A stretch of DNA of 64,000 bases from CAZPAV01 sp964584755 (GTDB lineage Bacteria > Actinomycetota > Acidimicrobiia > Spongiisociales > UBA5794): assembly GCA_964584755.1 (NCBI GenBank), contig CAZPAV010000009.1, positions 1 to 64,000 of the forward strand, in the 5' to 3' direction. The notes under the pieces were generated by a model. The model saw only the letters and a list, made by a program, of their open reading frames with translations, did no database searches and had not been told where the DNA came from. The position numbers and the translations under genes were made by a program. Each line of letters opens with the position of its first letter. Position 1 is the stretch's first letter. Shown in pieces: positions 33,422-41,623 of this stretch.

Positions 33422-34390
33422 GGCCCCGGCGAGGTCGGTGAGGAGGCGGCGGACGTAGACGGGGATCATGCGCTTGCGGTACCGCGAGGTGAGGTCGGTG
33501 TTCCCCATGGGTCGCACCGCCTTGCCGGCGAGCGCTCCCGCCTCCTCCACGAGCTCCGCGGACCAGGGGTGGGCGGTGAGGAGCTCCTCGGCGGCGGTGG
33601 CCCGCACCGGGGCGGAGGCGACCGCTCCGAGGACGATCCGGGCCTCCCGACAGCGGTCCCTGGCGAAGCGCAGGGCGGCGGCGACGCCGAGGATGGGGAA
33701 GTCGATCGAGCCTCGGCGGCGGAGCTTGCGATAGCCGGCGCGACGGTCGCCGAGGGATGGGACGACGACCTCGACGAGGATCTCCTCGGGCTCCTTGGCG
33801 AGGTGGGCCATGCCGTCGTCGCGATAGAGCTCCGCCACCGGGAGGGTCCGTGTTCCGTCGGGTCCGGCGAGCCGGACGGTCGCCTCGAGGGCGACGAGGA
33901 CCGGGGCGAGATCGGAGGAGAGGACCGCCCAGCACTGCCGCTTCGCCGGCGCCACCCAGCACGTCTCGCCCCCGGCCTTCAGGCAGGGCTCCGCCGCCTG
34001 CCGCCACAGGTCGGTGACGTTGAGCCAGTGGCAGCGGGTGTCGACGCAGAGGTTCCCACCGACCGTTCCCCGGTTGCGGAGCTGCGGGGAGGCGACGAGG
34101 GCGGCGGCCGCGGCGAGGGCCTCGGGGACGTCGGGGGAGGAGGCGACGGTCGCCAGGGTGGTGAGCGTCCCGAGACGGACCGTGCCGTCCTCCGCGGTGG
34201 TGATGCCGGCGAGCCCGGGGACCGCGGCGAGGGAGACGACGGTGCCGGCGGGGAACTGGCGGCGCTTGAGGTTGGGGTAGAGGTCGGTGCCGCCGGAGAC
34301 GACGACGGCGTCGTCGTGCGCGGCGAGGAGGGCGAACACCTCGGCGAGCCCCGTCGGCCGGTGGTAGGCGAAGGCGGGGAGGCGCATCAT
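33416..34390 (-). CDS. hcrB: 4-hydroxybenzoyl-CoA reductase, FAD/[4Fe-4S] subunit (HcrB)
   Basis: This 324-residue FAD-binding subunit of the xanthine-oxidase family has VVSGGTDLYPNLK and the RNRGTVGGNL flavin loops. It carries the extra cysteine-rich insertion unique to 4-hydroxybenzoyl-CoA reductase: C120, C136, C144 and C153, spaced C-x15-C-x7-C-x8-C. From memory this is the same spacing, and the same total length, as Thauera HcrB, whose four cysteines bind an additional [4Fe-4S] cluster. The second ATG or the first overlaps the hcrA stop (ATGA). Confidence 0.9.
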   Translation of the reverse strand: MMRLPAFAYHRPTGLAEVFALLAAHDDAVVVSGGTDLYPNLKRRQFPAGTVVSLAAVPGLAGITTAEDGTVRLGTLTTLATVASSPDVPEALAAAAALVASPQLRNRGTVGGNLCVDTRCHWLNVTDLWRQAAEPCLKAGGETCWVAPAKRQCWAVLSSDLAPVLVALEATVRLAGPDGTRTLPVAELYRDDGMAHLAKEPEEILVEVVVPSLGDRRAGYRKLRRRGSIDFPILGVAAALRFARDRCREARIVLGAVASAPVRATAAEELLTAHPWSAELVEEAGALAGKAVRPMGNTDLTSRYRKRMIPVYVRRLLTDLAGAR

Positions 34391-36780
34391 CGGGCCACGG
34401 CTCCCGGGGAGTGCTCCGGGGGCGCGACCCGCCGCACCGGCCGGAAGCGATGATCGGGGATCCCCGCCGGCCCGAAGCGGCCCGGGCCGCCGCGCGCCCG
34501 GTCACGCAGCGCGGCGACGACCTTGTCGGGGCGGATGGGGGTCTCGTCGACGCGGATCCCCAGGGCGTCGTACACGGCGTTCGCCACCGCCGGGATGACC
34601 GGGAGGAGCGGGCCCTGGCCGACCTCCTTCGCCCCGAAGGGCCCCTCGGGGTCGATGCTCTCGACGAGGATCGACTCCACCGGGGGCATCTCGAGGATGG
34701 TCGGGATCTTGTAGTCGAGGAGCGACGGTCCGTCGTGGAGGGCGCCGCGGAAGGCCTGCTCCTCCATGAGCACCTCGCCCAGGGCCATGTGCACGCTGCC
34801 CTCGATCTGGCCGACGACGAGGAGCTCGTTGATGGCCCGGCCGATGTCGTGGGCCAGCCACACCCGTTCCACGGTCACGAACCCGGTCTCCTCGTCGCAG
34901 GAGACCTCGGCCACGCACGCCGAGTACGAGTAGGCGGGGGAGGGGCCGACACCGGCGCCCCGGTACTCCCCGGAGATGCCCTTCGGGGGACGGTACGAGC
35001 CGGAGGTCACGAGCGGGCCCCAGCGAGCCTCGGCCATCCGCACCGCCTCGGCCCAGGGGATGGCGCGGTGGGGGTCGGCGGTCACCACGACGTGGCCGTC
35101 GCGGGTCGCCAGGGCGTCGGGATCGACCCCGAGCTCCTCGGCGGCGGCGACGAGGACGAGGTCCTGGAGCTTCAACGCGGCGTCGAGGGCGGCGTTGCCG
35201 GCCATGAAGGTCACCCGGCTCGAGTAGCTCCCGAGGTCGATGGGGGTGAGGTCGGTGTCGGCGGTCACCATCGCGAGATCGGAGGCCGCGAGGCCGAGGA
35301 CCTCGCCGACGATCGTGGCGAGCATCGTCGTGGAGCCCTGGCCGACGTCGGCGGCCATGGAGGAGACGGTGACGCCGCCGCCGCGGTCCACCTTGAGCAC
35401 GACCTCGGACTGGGGCATGTCGTTGAAGTAGATGGGGAACCCGGCACCCGACATGTACGCCCCCACGGCGAGACCCACGCCCCGGCCCCGGGGGAGCGCC
35501 CCGTGGCGGCTGCGGAAGTCGGAGGCGGTCACGACGCGCTCGAGGCACTCGGCGAGCCCGCAGCTCGTGATACGGAGGTGGTTCACGGTGGCGCTGAAGG
35601 GCTCGACGAGGTTCCGCTCCCGGATCGTCACCGGGTCGAGACCGAGGTCTTCGGCGGCCTTGTCGAGGTGGCACTCGAGGGCGAAGCGGGGCTGGGGGGT
35701 CCCGTGGCCGCGCTTGGGGCCGCAGGCGGGCTTGTTCGTGTAGCAGCGGACCCCCTCCCAGCGGTAGGCGGGGATCCGGTACGTCGTCGTCTGGAGCTGT
35801 CCCGTGTAGAGGAGGCTGGCCGCGCCGTAGCTGCCGTAGGCGCCACCGTCGAGGAAGGTCTTGAACCACATGGCGGTGATGCGCCCGTCCGCGGTGAACC
35901 CCGTCCTCACCCACATGAGGACGGGATGCCGGCCGCGGTGCGCGTAGAAGACGTCCTCGCGGGTGAGGGTGATCTTCACCGGCCGGCCGGTGACGAGCGC
36001 CAGCTTGGCGGCGACGAGCTCGTGGGAGAAGACGTCGGTCTTGGCTCCGAAGCCGCCGCCCATGGGGCTCGCCACGACCCGGATGCGGGCCTCGGGGACC
36101 TCGAGCACCCGGGCGAGGATGCGGTGGAGGTAGTGGGGGACCTGGGTGGAGGACCAGACGGTGAGCCGGCCGTCCCCCCCGACGCGGGCCACCGCGCCGT
36201 GCTCCTCGAGCGCGGCGTGGTTCGTCCCCTGGAAGAAGAAGACGTCCTCCCGGACGTGATCCGCCCGGTCGAAGCCGTCGTCGACGTCTCCGAACTCGAG
36301 CGCCATCTCGCGGTGGACGTTGCTGCGGGGACCCTCGCCGTGGATGGGCTCCTCGGTCTCCTCGAGGGCGTCGGCGATGGTGGTGACCTCGGGGAGGGGC
36401 TCGTACGTCACCTCGATGAGCGACAGGGCCCGCTCCGCGGTCTCGGGGTCCGTCGCCGCGACCGCGGCCACCGGCTCGCCGACGTGGCGGACCTTGCCCA
36501 CGGCGAGGGCGTGCTCGTCCTGGTCGACGGGGAGGAGGCCGTAGGGGACGGGGAAGTCGGCCCCGGTGAGGACGGCGTGAACGCCGGGGAGCGCCGCGGC
36601 GGCGGTCGTGTCGATGGAGACGATCCGGGCGTGGGCTCGAGTGGAGCGGAGCAGGCGGCCGGTGAGCATCCGGGGGAAGGCGAGGTCGTCGACGTAGACG
36701 GTGCCGCCGGTGGCGTGGGCGAGGGCGTCGACCCGGGGAGCGGACCCGCCGACGATGCGGTTCGTGGGCTCGATCCTCAT
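34387..36780 (-). CDS. hcrA: 4-hydroxybenzoyl-CoA reductase, molybdopterin subunit (HcrA)
   Basis: This 797-residue molybdenum subunit has GKVRHVGEPVAAVAA, the GGGFGAK molybdopterin loop, and the late EGPFGAKEVGQGP segment carrying the active-site Glu. It removes the para-hydroxyl of 4-hydroxybenzoyl-CoA reductively, giving benzoyl-CoA. About 28 residues longer than Thauera HcrA (769) because of an extended C-terminal tail. It overlaps hcrC upstream and hcrB downstream by four bases each. CO dehydrogenase-like or nicotinate hydroxylase-like roles are less likely given HcrB. Confidence 0.87.
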   Translation of the reverse strand: MRIEPTNRIVGGSAPRVDALAHATGGTVYVDDLAFPRMLTGRLLRSTRAHARIVSIDTTAAAALPGVHAVLTGADFPVPYGLLPVDQDEHALAVGKVRHVGEPVAAVAATDPETAERALSLIEVTYEPLPEVTTIADALEETEEPIHGEGPRSNVHREMALEFGDVDDGFDRADHVREDVFFFQGTNHAALEEHGAVARVGGDGRLTVWSSTQVPHYLHRILARVLEVPEARIRVVASPMGGGFGAKTDVFSHELVAAKLALVTGRPVKITLTREDVFYAHRGRHPVLMWVRTGFTADGRITAMWFKTFLDGGAYGSYGAASLLYTGQLQTTTYRIPAYRWEGVRCYTNKPACGPKRGHGTPQPRFALECHLDKAAEDLGLDPVTIRERNLVEPFSATVNHLRITSCGLAECLERVVTASDFRSRHGALPRGRGVGLAVGAYMSGAGFPIYFNDMPQSEVVLKVDRGGGVTVSSMAADVGQGSTTMLATIVGEVLGLAASDLAMVTADTDLTPIDLGSYSSRVTFMAGNAALDAALKLQDLVLVAAAEELGVDPDALATRDGHVVVTADPHRAIPWAEAVRMAEARWGPLVTSGSYRPPKGISGEYRGAGVGPSPAYSYSACVAEVSCDEETGFVTVERVWLAHDIGRAINELLVVGQIEGSVHMALGEVLMEEQAFRGALHDGPSLLDYKIPTILEMPPVESILVESIDPEGPFGAKEVGQGPLLPVIPAVANAVYDALGIRVDETPIRPDKVVAALRDRARGGPGRFGPAGIPDHRFRPVRRVAPPEHSPGAVAR

Positions 36781-37241
36781 GCGCCGCTCCCCGCCGCCGC
36801 CGCCACGGCGCGGACGATGCTGAGGTATCCGGTGCAGCGACACATGTTCCCGGCGAGCGCCTCCCGGATCTCCGTCTCGGACGGATGGGGGACGCGGTCG
36901 AGGAGAGCCTTGGCGGTGAGGATCATCGCCGGGGTGCAGTAGCCGCACTGGGAGGCGCCGAAGGCGGCGAAGCTCTCCTGGAGCGGGTGGGGGTGGGCGA
37001 TCGTGCCGAGCCCCTCGATGGTGGTGACCTCGTGGTCGGCGGCGTCGACGGCGAGGAGGAGGCAGGAGAGCTGGGGGACGCCATCGACGAGGACGGTGCA
37101 GGCGCCGCACTCCCCGAGCTCGCAGCCGTGCTTCGTGCCGGTGAGTTCGAGGTCCTCACGGAGCACCTCGAGGAGCGTCCGGTGGGGGGGAGCGACGAGC
37201 TCGTAGCGATCTCCGTTGACCACCAACGCCAGCGGCTCCAT
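36777..37241 (-). CDS. hcrC: 4-hydroxybenzoyl-CoA reductase, [2Fe-2S] subunit (HcrC)
   Basis: This 154-residue subunit binds two [2Fe-2S] clusters: the plant-type one with CELGECGACTVL and the later Cys in SCLL, and the second with CGYCTPAMI and CRCTGY. It is the first gene of hcrCAB. The ATG at 37241 follows AAGGAGGGGAG; a longer reading frame upstream has no ribosome site. It passes electrons between ferredoxin and the molybdenum centre. Confidence 0.9.
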   Translation of the reverse strand: MEPLALVVNGDRYELVAPPHRTLLEVLREDLELTGTKHGCELGECGACTVLVDGVPQLSCLLLAVDAADHEVTTIEGLGTIAHPHPLQESFAAFGASQCGYCTPAMILTAKALLDRVPHPSETEIREALAGNMCRCTGYLSIVRAVAAAAGSGA

Positions 37242-37266
37242 CGGGCTCCCCTCCTTCCTGCGGGCG

Positions 37267-37296
37267 ATTGTAGGCACGCGTTTCGACCGCTCGGTC
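37267..37296 (-). promoter_or_regulatory. hcrC promoter -10 and TetR-type palindrome
   Basis: On the minus strand TACAAT (37272-37267) is a near-consensus -10. GACCG-CT-CGGTC (37285-37296) is an inverted repeat lying where the -35 would be, so a regulator bound there could block or replace -35 contact. Confidence 0.55.
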
Positions 37297-37392
37297 AGGT
37301 CAGGATCCGGTGGGCTCCCACCCTCGGGATGGGCGACCGCTCCGCGGCGCCGTGGCCTCGGCCGGCCGGGACACGGCCTCGCCGGCCACGAG

Positions 37393-38496
37393 TCACGCCG
37401 GGACGTAGGCGACGCCGGCGGCGAGGCGGCGGGCGGTTCGCAGGTAGGTGGCCTCCACGACGATGCCCGTGGCCGGGTCGATGCGGGCGGTGGCCTCCAT
37501 GATGCCGCTGGGGTGTCCGATCCGGAGCCGCCCGGAACGAGCCCCGCCGACGGCCTCGGCGACGACGCTCCCCGGGAGGGCCGCGGCGACCGCGGTCGTT
37601 GCCGACACGGTGCCCGGGTACGCCTTGTGGAGGGTCGAGGGCCGGCCGCCGATCACCCGGGCGCAGAGGTCGGCGTCGGTGATCTCCTCTCCGGCGATGG
37701 TCCGGTACGGTGCCGGAGGGGCGACGGCCACGGGCACGGGGACGAGCCCGTCGCCGGCGATGCCGACGAGGCTCGCCGCGGCGGCCTTGATCGCCTCGAC
37801 GGCGGCGACGTGCTCGGGGGTGATGTCGCCGGGCCCCTCGGTGCCGGTCAGGCCGGCGGCCTGGGCCGGGAAGAACACCGAGAGGTTGGCGAGGTCGACG
37901 ATCGTGGCCTCGACCGGGCCCAGGTCCGTCTCGAGGACGTCCTCGGCGCGTCCCGTCGGCAGGAGCGCCCCCGTCACCCCTCCCGCCGTGTCGTGGAAGT
38001 CGAGGGCGATCGGCGCTCCGGTCCCCGGGACCCCGTCGATGGCCAGGTCGCCCCGCACGGCGGCGCGGCCGTCTGCGACGGGCACGCGGGCGACGAGGAT
38101 CCTCCCGGTGTTCGTGTTGTGGATGCGCACCGTCGTCGCCGGCTCCGTCACCGCGACGAGAGCCTCGTCGACGGCGTAGGAGCCCACCGCCGCGGAGATG
38201 TTCCCACAGTTGATGTCGTAGTCGACCACCGGCTCGGTGATGGACACCTGCCCGAAGGTGTAGTCGAGGTCGGCGTCCTCCCGGGAGGCGGGGTCGATGA
38301 TGGCGAGCTTGCTCGTGAGCAGGTCGGCCCCACCCAGCCCGTCGATCTGGCGGGGGTCGGGGCTGCCGAACAGCGCCAGGACGAGACGGTCCCGGCGGGG
38401 TCCGGGCGGGGGGAGGTCGGCGCCGCGCAGGAACACGGCCTTGCTCGTGCCCCCCCGCATGAGCACGAAGGGGATGCCGACCTGCTCGGTCGTCAA
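37393..38496 (-). CDS. PrpF family isomerase
   Basis: This 367-residue protein has the PrpF opening IPFVLMRGGTSKAVFL, the DYDINCGNISAAVG segment with the catalytic cysteine, and the C-terminal GHPSGIMEATARID motif. Relatives isomerise 2-methylaconitate, 3-methylitaconate or 4-oxalomesaconate. The start is uncertain: a TTG at 38496 gives MTTEQVGIPFV and overlaps the thiolase stop; a GTG at 38520 is the alternative. It may work with the LeuC/LeuD-type hydro-lyase at 50190-51936, whose family shares such substrates. Confidence 0.82.
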   Translation of the reverse strand: MTTEQVGIPFVLMRGGTSKAVFLRGADLPPPGPRRDRLVLALFGSPDPRQIDGLGGADLLTSKLAIIDPASREDADLDYTFGQVSITEPVVDYDINCGNISAAVGSYAVDEALVAVTEPATTVRIHNTNTGRILVARVPVADGRAAVRGDLAIDGVPGTGAPIALDFHDTAGGVTGALLPTGRAEDVLETDLGPVEATIVDLANLSVFFPAQAAGLTGTEGPGDITPEHVAAVEAIKAAAASLVGIAGDGLVPVPVAVAPPAPYRTIAGEEITDADLCARVIGGRPSTLHKAYPGTVSATTAVAAALPGSVVAEAVGGARSGRLRIGHPSGIMEATARIDPATGIVVEATYLRTARRLAAGVAYVPA

Positions 38497-39635
38497 CGGG
38501 TCAGGATCTGCACCGTGCACGCCGCTCCCTCGATCCCCGCGGCCTTGCCGCCCCGGCAGTGGGCCATCCCGACCTTGGCGTCGGGGATCTGCCGGTTGCC
38601 GGCCTCGCCGCGGAGCTGCTTGACCACCTCCACGACCTGGGCCACGCCGGTGGCGCCGAGGGGATGACCCTTGCCGAGGAGCCCCCCGCTGGGGTTCACC
38701 GGGAGGCGGCCGCCGATGTCGGCCTCGCCACGGGCGACGGCCTCGCCGTACCCGCCGCGGGGGAAGAGCCCGAGCCCCTCGACGCGCAGCGCCTCGGCGA
38801 TGGTGAAGCAGTCGTGGACCTCGGTGAAGCGGATGTCCTCCGGACCCACGCCGGCTCGCTCGTACGCGTCCTGGGCGGTGTTCCAGGTGAGCGGCTCGAA
38901 GGTCATCGAGGTCGGCTCGGGGTCCACCGTCCCGCTGCGCAGGGCGGAGGCCGCCAGGCGGATGGCCCGGCCGTTGCCGTGCCGCTTGACGTACTCGCCG
39001 CTGGCGAGGATGACCGCGGCGGCCCCGTCGGAGACCGGCGAGCAGTCGAGGAGGTTGAACGGCTCCGCGATGGGCCGTGAGGAGAGGACGTCCTCGACGG
39101 TGATCTCCTTCTTGAACTGGGCGAGGGGGTTGAGGGCCGCGTTCCGCTTGTTCTTCACCGAGATGAGCGCGAGCTGCTCGCGGGTCATCCCGAACTCCTC
39201 CATGTAGCGGCGGGCCCGCATGGCGTACACCGCGGGCATGGTGGCGCCCACCGCCGCCTCGGGGTCGTCGTCGCCGGGGGTGAAGGCCCCGCGGAACTTG
39301 CCGGTGAGGTGCTCGACGCCGACGGCGAGCGCAACGTCGAACTCGGCGGCGCGGATGCCGATGTACGCCTCACGGATGGCGGTCGCGCCGCTCGAGCAGG
39401 CGTTCTCCACGTTGGCGAGCGGGATGCCGGCGAGGCCGACCTGGGCGAGGATGCGCTGGCCCGTCACCATGGGCTGGAAGACGTGTCCGGCGTAGGCGGC
39501 CTGGATCTCGCGGGGGTCGATCTCGGCGTCGTGCATGGCGGCGCGCACCGCCTCCGAGCCGAGATCCGGTGCGTTGCGGTCGGGGTGCTTCCCGAAGGGG
39601 GTCATCCCGATCCCGATGACGTAGACGTCGGTCAT
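38493..39635 (-). CDS. Thiolase family protein (SCP2/lipid-transfer type)
   Basis: This 380-residue thiolase has the reactive cysteine in NVENACSSGATAIREA, NPSGGLLGKGHPLGATG and the EVHDCFTIAE segment. It is of the SCP2/archaeal HMG pathway type that normally forms a complex with an OB-fold zinc protein, which is encoded just upstream (39637). A comparable pair (BbsB with BbsA) makes benzoyl-CoA from benzoylsuccinyl-CoA in toluene degraders. Here the beta-ketoacyl-CoA substrate is unknown, perhaps from ring cleavage. The start has a GAGGAGTG site. Confidence 0.87.
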   Translation of the reverse strand: MTDVYVIGIGMTPFGKHPDRNAPDLGSEAVRAAMHDAEIDPREIQAAYAGHVFQPMVTGQRILAQVGLAGIPLANVENACSSGATAIREAYIGIRAAEFDVALAVGVEHLTGKFRGAFTPGDDDPEAAVGATMPAVYAMRARRYMEEFGMTREQLALISVKNKRNAALNPLAQFKKEITVEDVLSSRPIAEPFNLLDCSPVSDGAAAVILASGEYVKRHGNGRAIRLAASALRSGTVDPEPTSMTFEPLTWNTAQDAYERAGVGPEDIRFTEVHDCFTIAEALRVEGLGLFPRGGYGEAVARGEADIGGRLPVNPSGGLLGKGHPLGATGVAQVVEVVKQLRGEAGNRQIPDAKVGMAHCRGGKAAGIEGAACTVQILTR

Positions 39636-39636
39636 G

Positions 39637-40077
39637 TCACTCCTCGTCGTCGTTCACGGGCCGGAAGCGGTAGCCGACGAGCTGCCGTCCGGCGTCGTCC
39701 TCGCCCCAGGGCTCCAGGGAGAGCTCAACGGGCATGCCGATGTGGACGTCCTCCGGGTCGCACCCGGCGATCTGGCCCATCACCCGGAGCTTCTCGGGGA
39801 GATCGACGTACCCCAGGACGTAGGGCACCGCGAACTCCGGGGTCGACTGGCGGACGATCGTGAAGGTGTACAGGGTGCCGCGGCGCGAGAGGGGAACGGT
39901 CTCGACGTCCTCGGTGAGACACCGGGCGCAGAGCTCGCGCTTGGGGAAGTAGTGGGCGCCGCAGGAACGGCAGCGGCTGCCGATGAGGTAGCCGGTGCCG
40001 TCGCCCTCGACGGCGAGCTCGCCGGGTCGGAAGGACACGGGGCGGGCCGCGGCGTCGATCGTGCTGGTCTGGCTCAC
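39637..40077 (-). CDS. DUF35-type OB-fold zinc-ribbon partner of the thiolase
   Basis: This 146-residue protein has a rubredoxin-like zinc ribbon (CRSCGAHYFPKRELCARC at about residues 36-53) followed by an OB-fold that contacts acyl-CoA. It precedes the thiolase by one base, the usual pairing. The GTG start at 40077 follows AGGGAGG. Confidence 0.87.
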   Translation of the reverse strand: MSQTSTIDAAARPVSFRPGELAVEGDGTGYLIGSRCRSCGAHYFPKRELCARCLTEDVETVPLSRRGTLYTFTIVRQSTPEFAVPYVLGYVDLPEKLRVMGQIAGCDPEDVHIGMPVELSLEPWGEDDAGRQLVGYRFRPVNDDEE

Positions 40078-40112
40078 AGGGTATCGCCTCCCTCTCTCGA
40101 TGCGTGGGGGAG

Positions 40113-40128
40113 CCGTCCGGCCGTTCGG
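40113..40128 (-). promoter_or_regulatory. TetR-type site upstream of the thiolase operon
   Basis: CCGTCCGGCCGTTCGG on the + strand. Its reverse complement differs by one base from the site at 40331-40346. The two lie on either side of the divergent intergenic region. Confidence 0.5.
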
Positions 40129-40330
40129 TCGAACAGGGACATCGTCTCGCCCCCGCCCGGGCGGCGTCAATGAGGCAAGCGCACCATTTTACCGATGTAT
40201 CGGGATCAGCGCATGGCACGATCGGAGGCGACGTCCTGCGGCACCACCGACTCCTGATGCAATGGTACCACCGAAATGATGCCGTTCGCGGATTGACCGG
40301 ACGGTGAGGGGCGACGACGCTGATAACCAA

Positions 40331-40346
40331 CCGACCGGCCGGACGG
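40331..40346 (+). promoter_or_regulatory. TetR-type operator upstream of the 11-gene oxidoreductase operon
   Basis: CCGACCGGCCGGACGG is an imperfect palindrome 26 bases before the first start codon. A partial copy (CCGGACGGT) occurs at about 40297-40305. The TetR gene inside the operon (46779) is the likely binder. Confidence 0.55.
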
Positions 40347-40372
40347 TAGAGGAGCTCACGGGAGGTGACACC

Positions 40373-41623
40373 ATGACGGGCGAGACCGAGGCGGGCCGGG
40401 AGCGGCGCCTGCTCCACGACTGGAACGTGGTGGGCGGTGGCCCCGAGCCGGGCGTTCCCGAGGTGGAGCTCGACGACGAGACGTTGCGGGACGGCCTGCA
40501 GAGCCCGTCGGTGCGCTGTCCCAGCCTCGAGGAGAAGATCGAGATCCTCCACCGCATGGAGGACCTCGGCATCCAGGCGGTCGACATCGGGTACGCCGGC
40601 GCCGGGGAGGCGGTCCTCGCCGACGTGGTCGGCCTCGCCGCGGAGATCGACCGCAACGGGATGCGCATCGAGCCGAACTGCGCCGGGCGGACCCACCCCG
40701 CCGACATCGACCCCATCGCCGAGGCCCAGCAGCGCGCCGGCGTTCGCATCGAGGCGGCCCTCTTCCTCGGCTCGAGCCCCATCCGCCAGTACGCCGAGGG
40801 CTGGGACCTCGACTTCCTCCTCGAAACCACCGAGAAGGCCGTCGCCCACGCCCGGGCGCTCGACCTCGACGTCATGTACGTCACCGAGGACACGACCCGG
40901 GCCCAACCCGAGGTGCTCCGGCGTCTCTACACGACGGCCATCGAGGCGGGTGCCCGCCGCATCTGCCTCTCCGACACCGTCGGGCACGCCACCCCGTGGG
41001 GCGTGCGAAACCTCGTCCGCTTCGCCCGGGAGATCGTCGACGACACCGGCGAGCCGGTGAAGATCGACTTCCACGGTCACCGGGACCGTGGGCTCGACAT
41101 CTCCAACGCGCTCGCCGCTCTCGAGGCCGGCGCCAACCGGGTCCACGGCTGCGCCCTCGGGATCGGCGAACGGGTCGGCAACGCGGCCATGGACGTCCTC
41201 CTCGTGAACCTCCGACTCCTCGGCTGGATCGACGCCGACCTCGCCGCCCTCCCCGCCTACTGCGAGGCGGTCTCCCGGGCCACCGACACCCCCATCCCCC
41301 ACAACTACCCGGCGGTGGGGAAGGACGCCTTCGAGACGAGCACCGGGGTGCACGCCGCCGCGGTCCTCAAGGCCCTCCGTCGGGGCGACACGTGGCTCGC
41401 CAACCGGGTGTACAGCGGGGTTCCCGCCGACCTCCTCGGCCGCTCCCAGGTCATCACGGTGGGTCCCATGAGCGGCCAGGCCAACGCCGAGGCCTGGCTC
41501 TTCCAACACGACATCTCCCCGGAGCCGGACCTCGTGCGGCGCATCGTCGCCGCGGCGAAGGCCTCCGACACGGTCCTCACCGAGGAGCAGATGATGGAGA
41601 TCGTGGGAGGCGCCCATGCCTGA
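40373..41623 (+). CDS. DRE-TIM metallolyase, 2-isopropylmalate/homocitrate synthase-like
   Basis: This 416-residue TIM-barrel enzyme has DDETLRDGLQSP, the metal-binding HGHRDRG, and GCALGIGERVGNAAMD. LeuA, homocitrate synthase, Re-citrate synthase and HMG-CoA lyase all belong here, and the specificity cannot be read with confidence. It lacks the LeuA regulatory domain, so feedback control by leucine is unlikely. As first gene of an operon ending in LeuC/LeuD-like genes it could condense acetyl-CoA with a 2-oxo acid. A GGAGGTG site precedes the ATG. Confidence 0.75.
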   Translation: MTGETEAGRERRLLHDWNVVGGGPEPGVPEVELDDETLRDGLQSPSVRCPSLEEKIEILHRMEDLGIQAVDIGYAGAGEAVLADVVGLAAEIDRNGMRIEPNCAGRTHPADIDPIAEAQQRAGVRIEAALFLGSSPIRQYAEGWDLDFLLETTEKAVAHARALDLDVMYVTEDTTRAQPEVLRRLYTTAIEAGARRICLSDTVGHATPWGVRNLVRFAREIVDDTGEPVKIDFHGHRDRGLDISNALAALEAGANRVHGCALGIGERVGNAAMDVLLVNLRLLGWIDADLAALPAYCEAVSRATDTPIPHNYPAVGKDAFETSTGVHAAAVLKALRRGDTWLANRVYSGVPADLLGRSQVITVGPMSGQANAEAWLFQHDISPEPDLVRRIVAAAKASDTVLTEEQMMEIVGGAHA

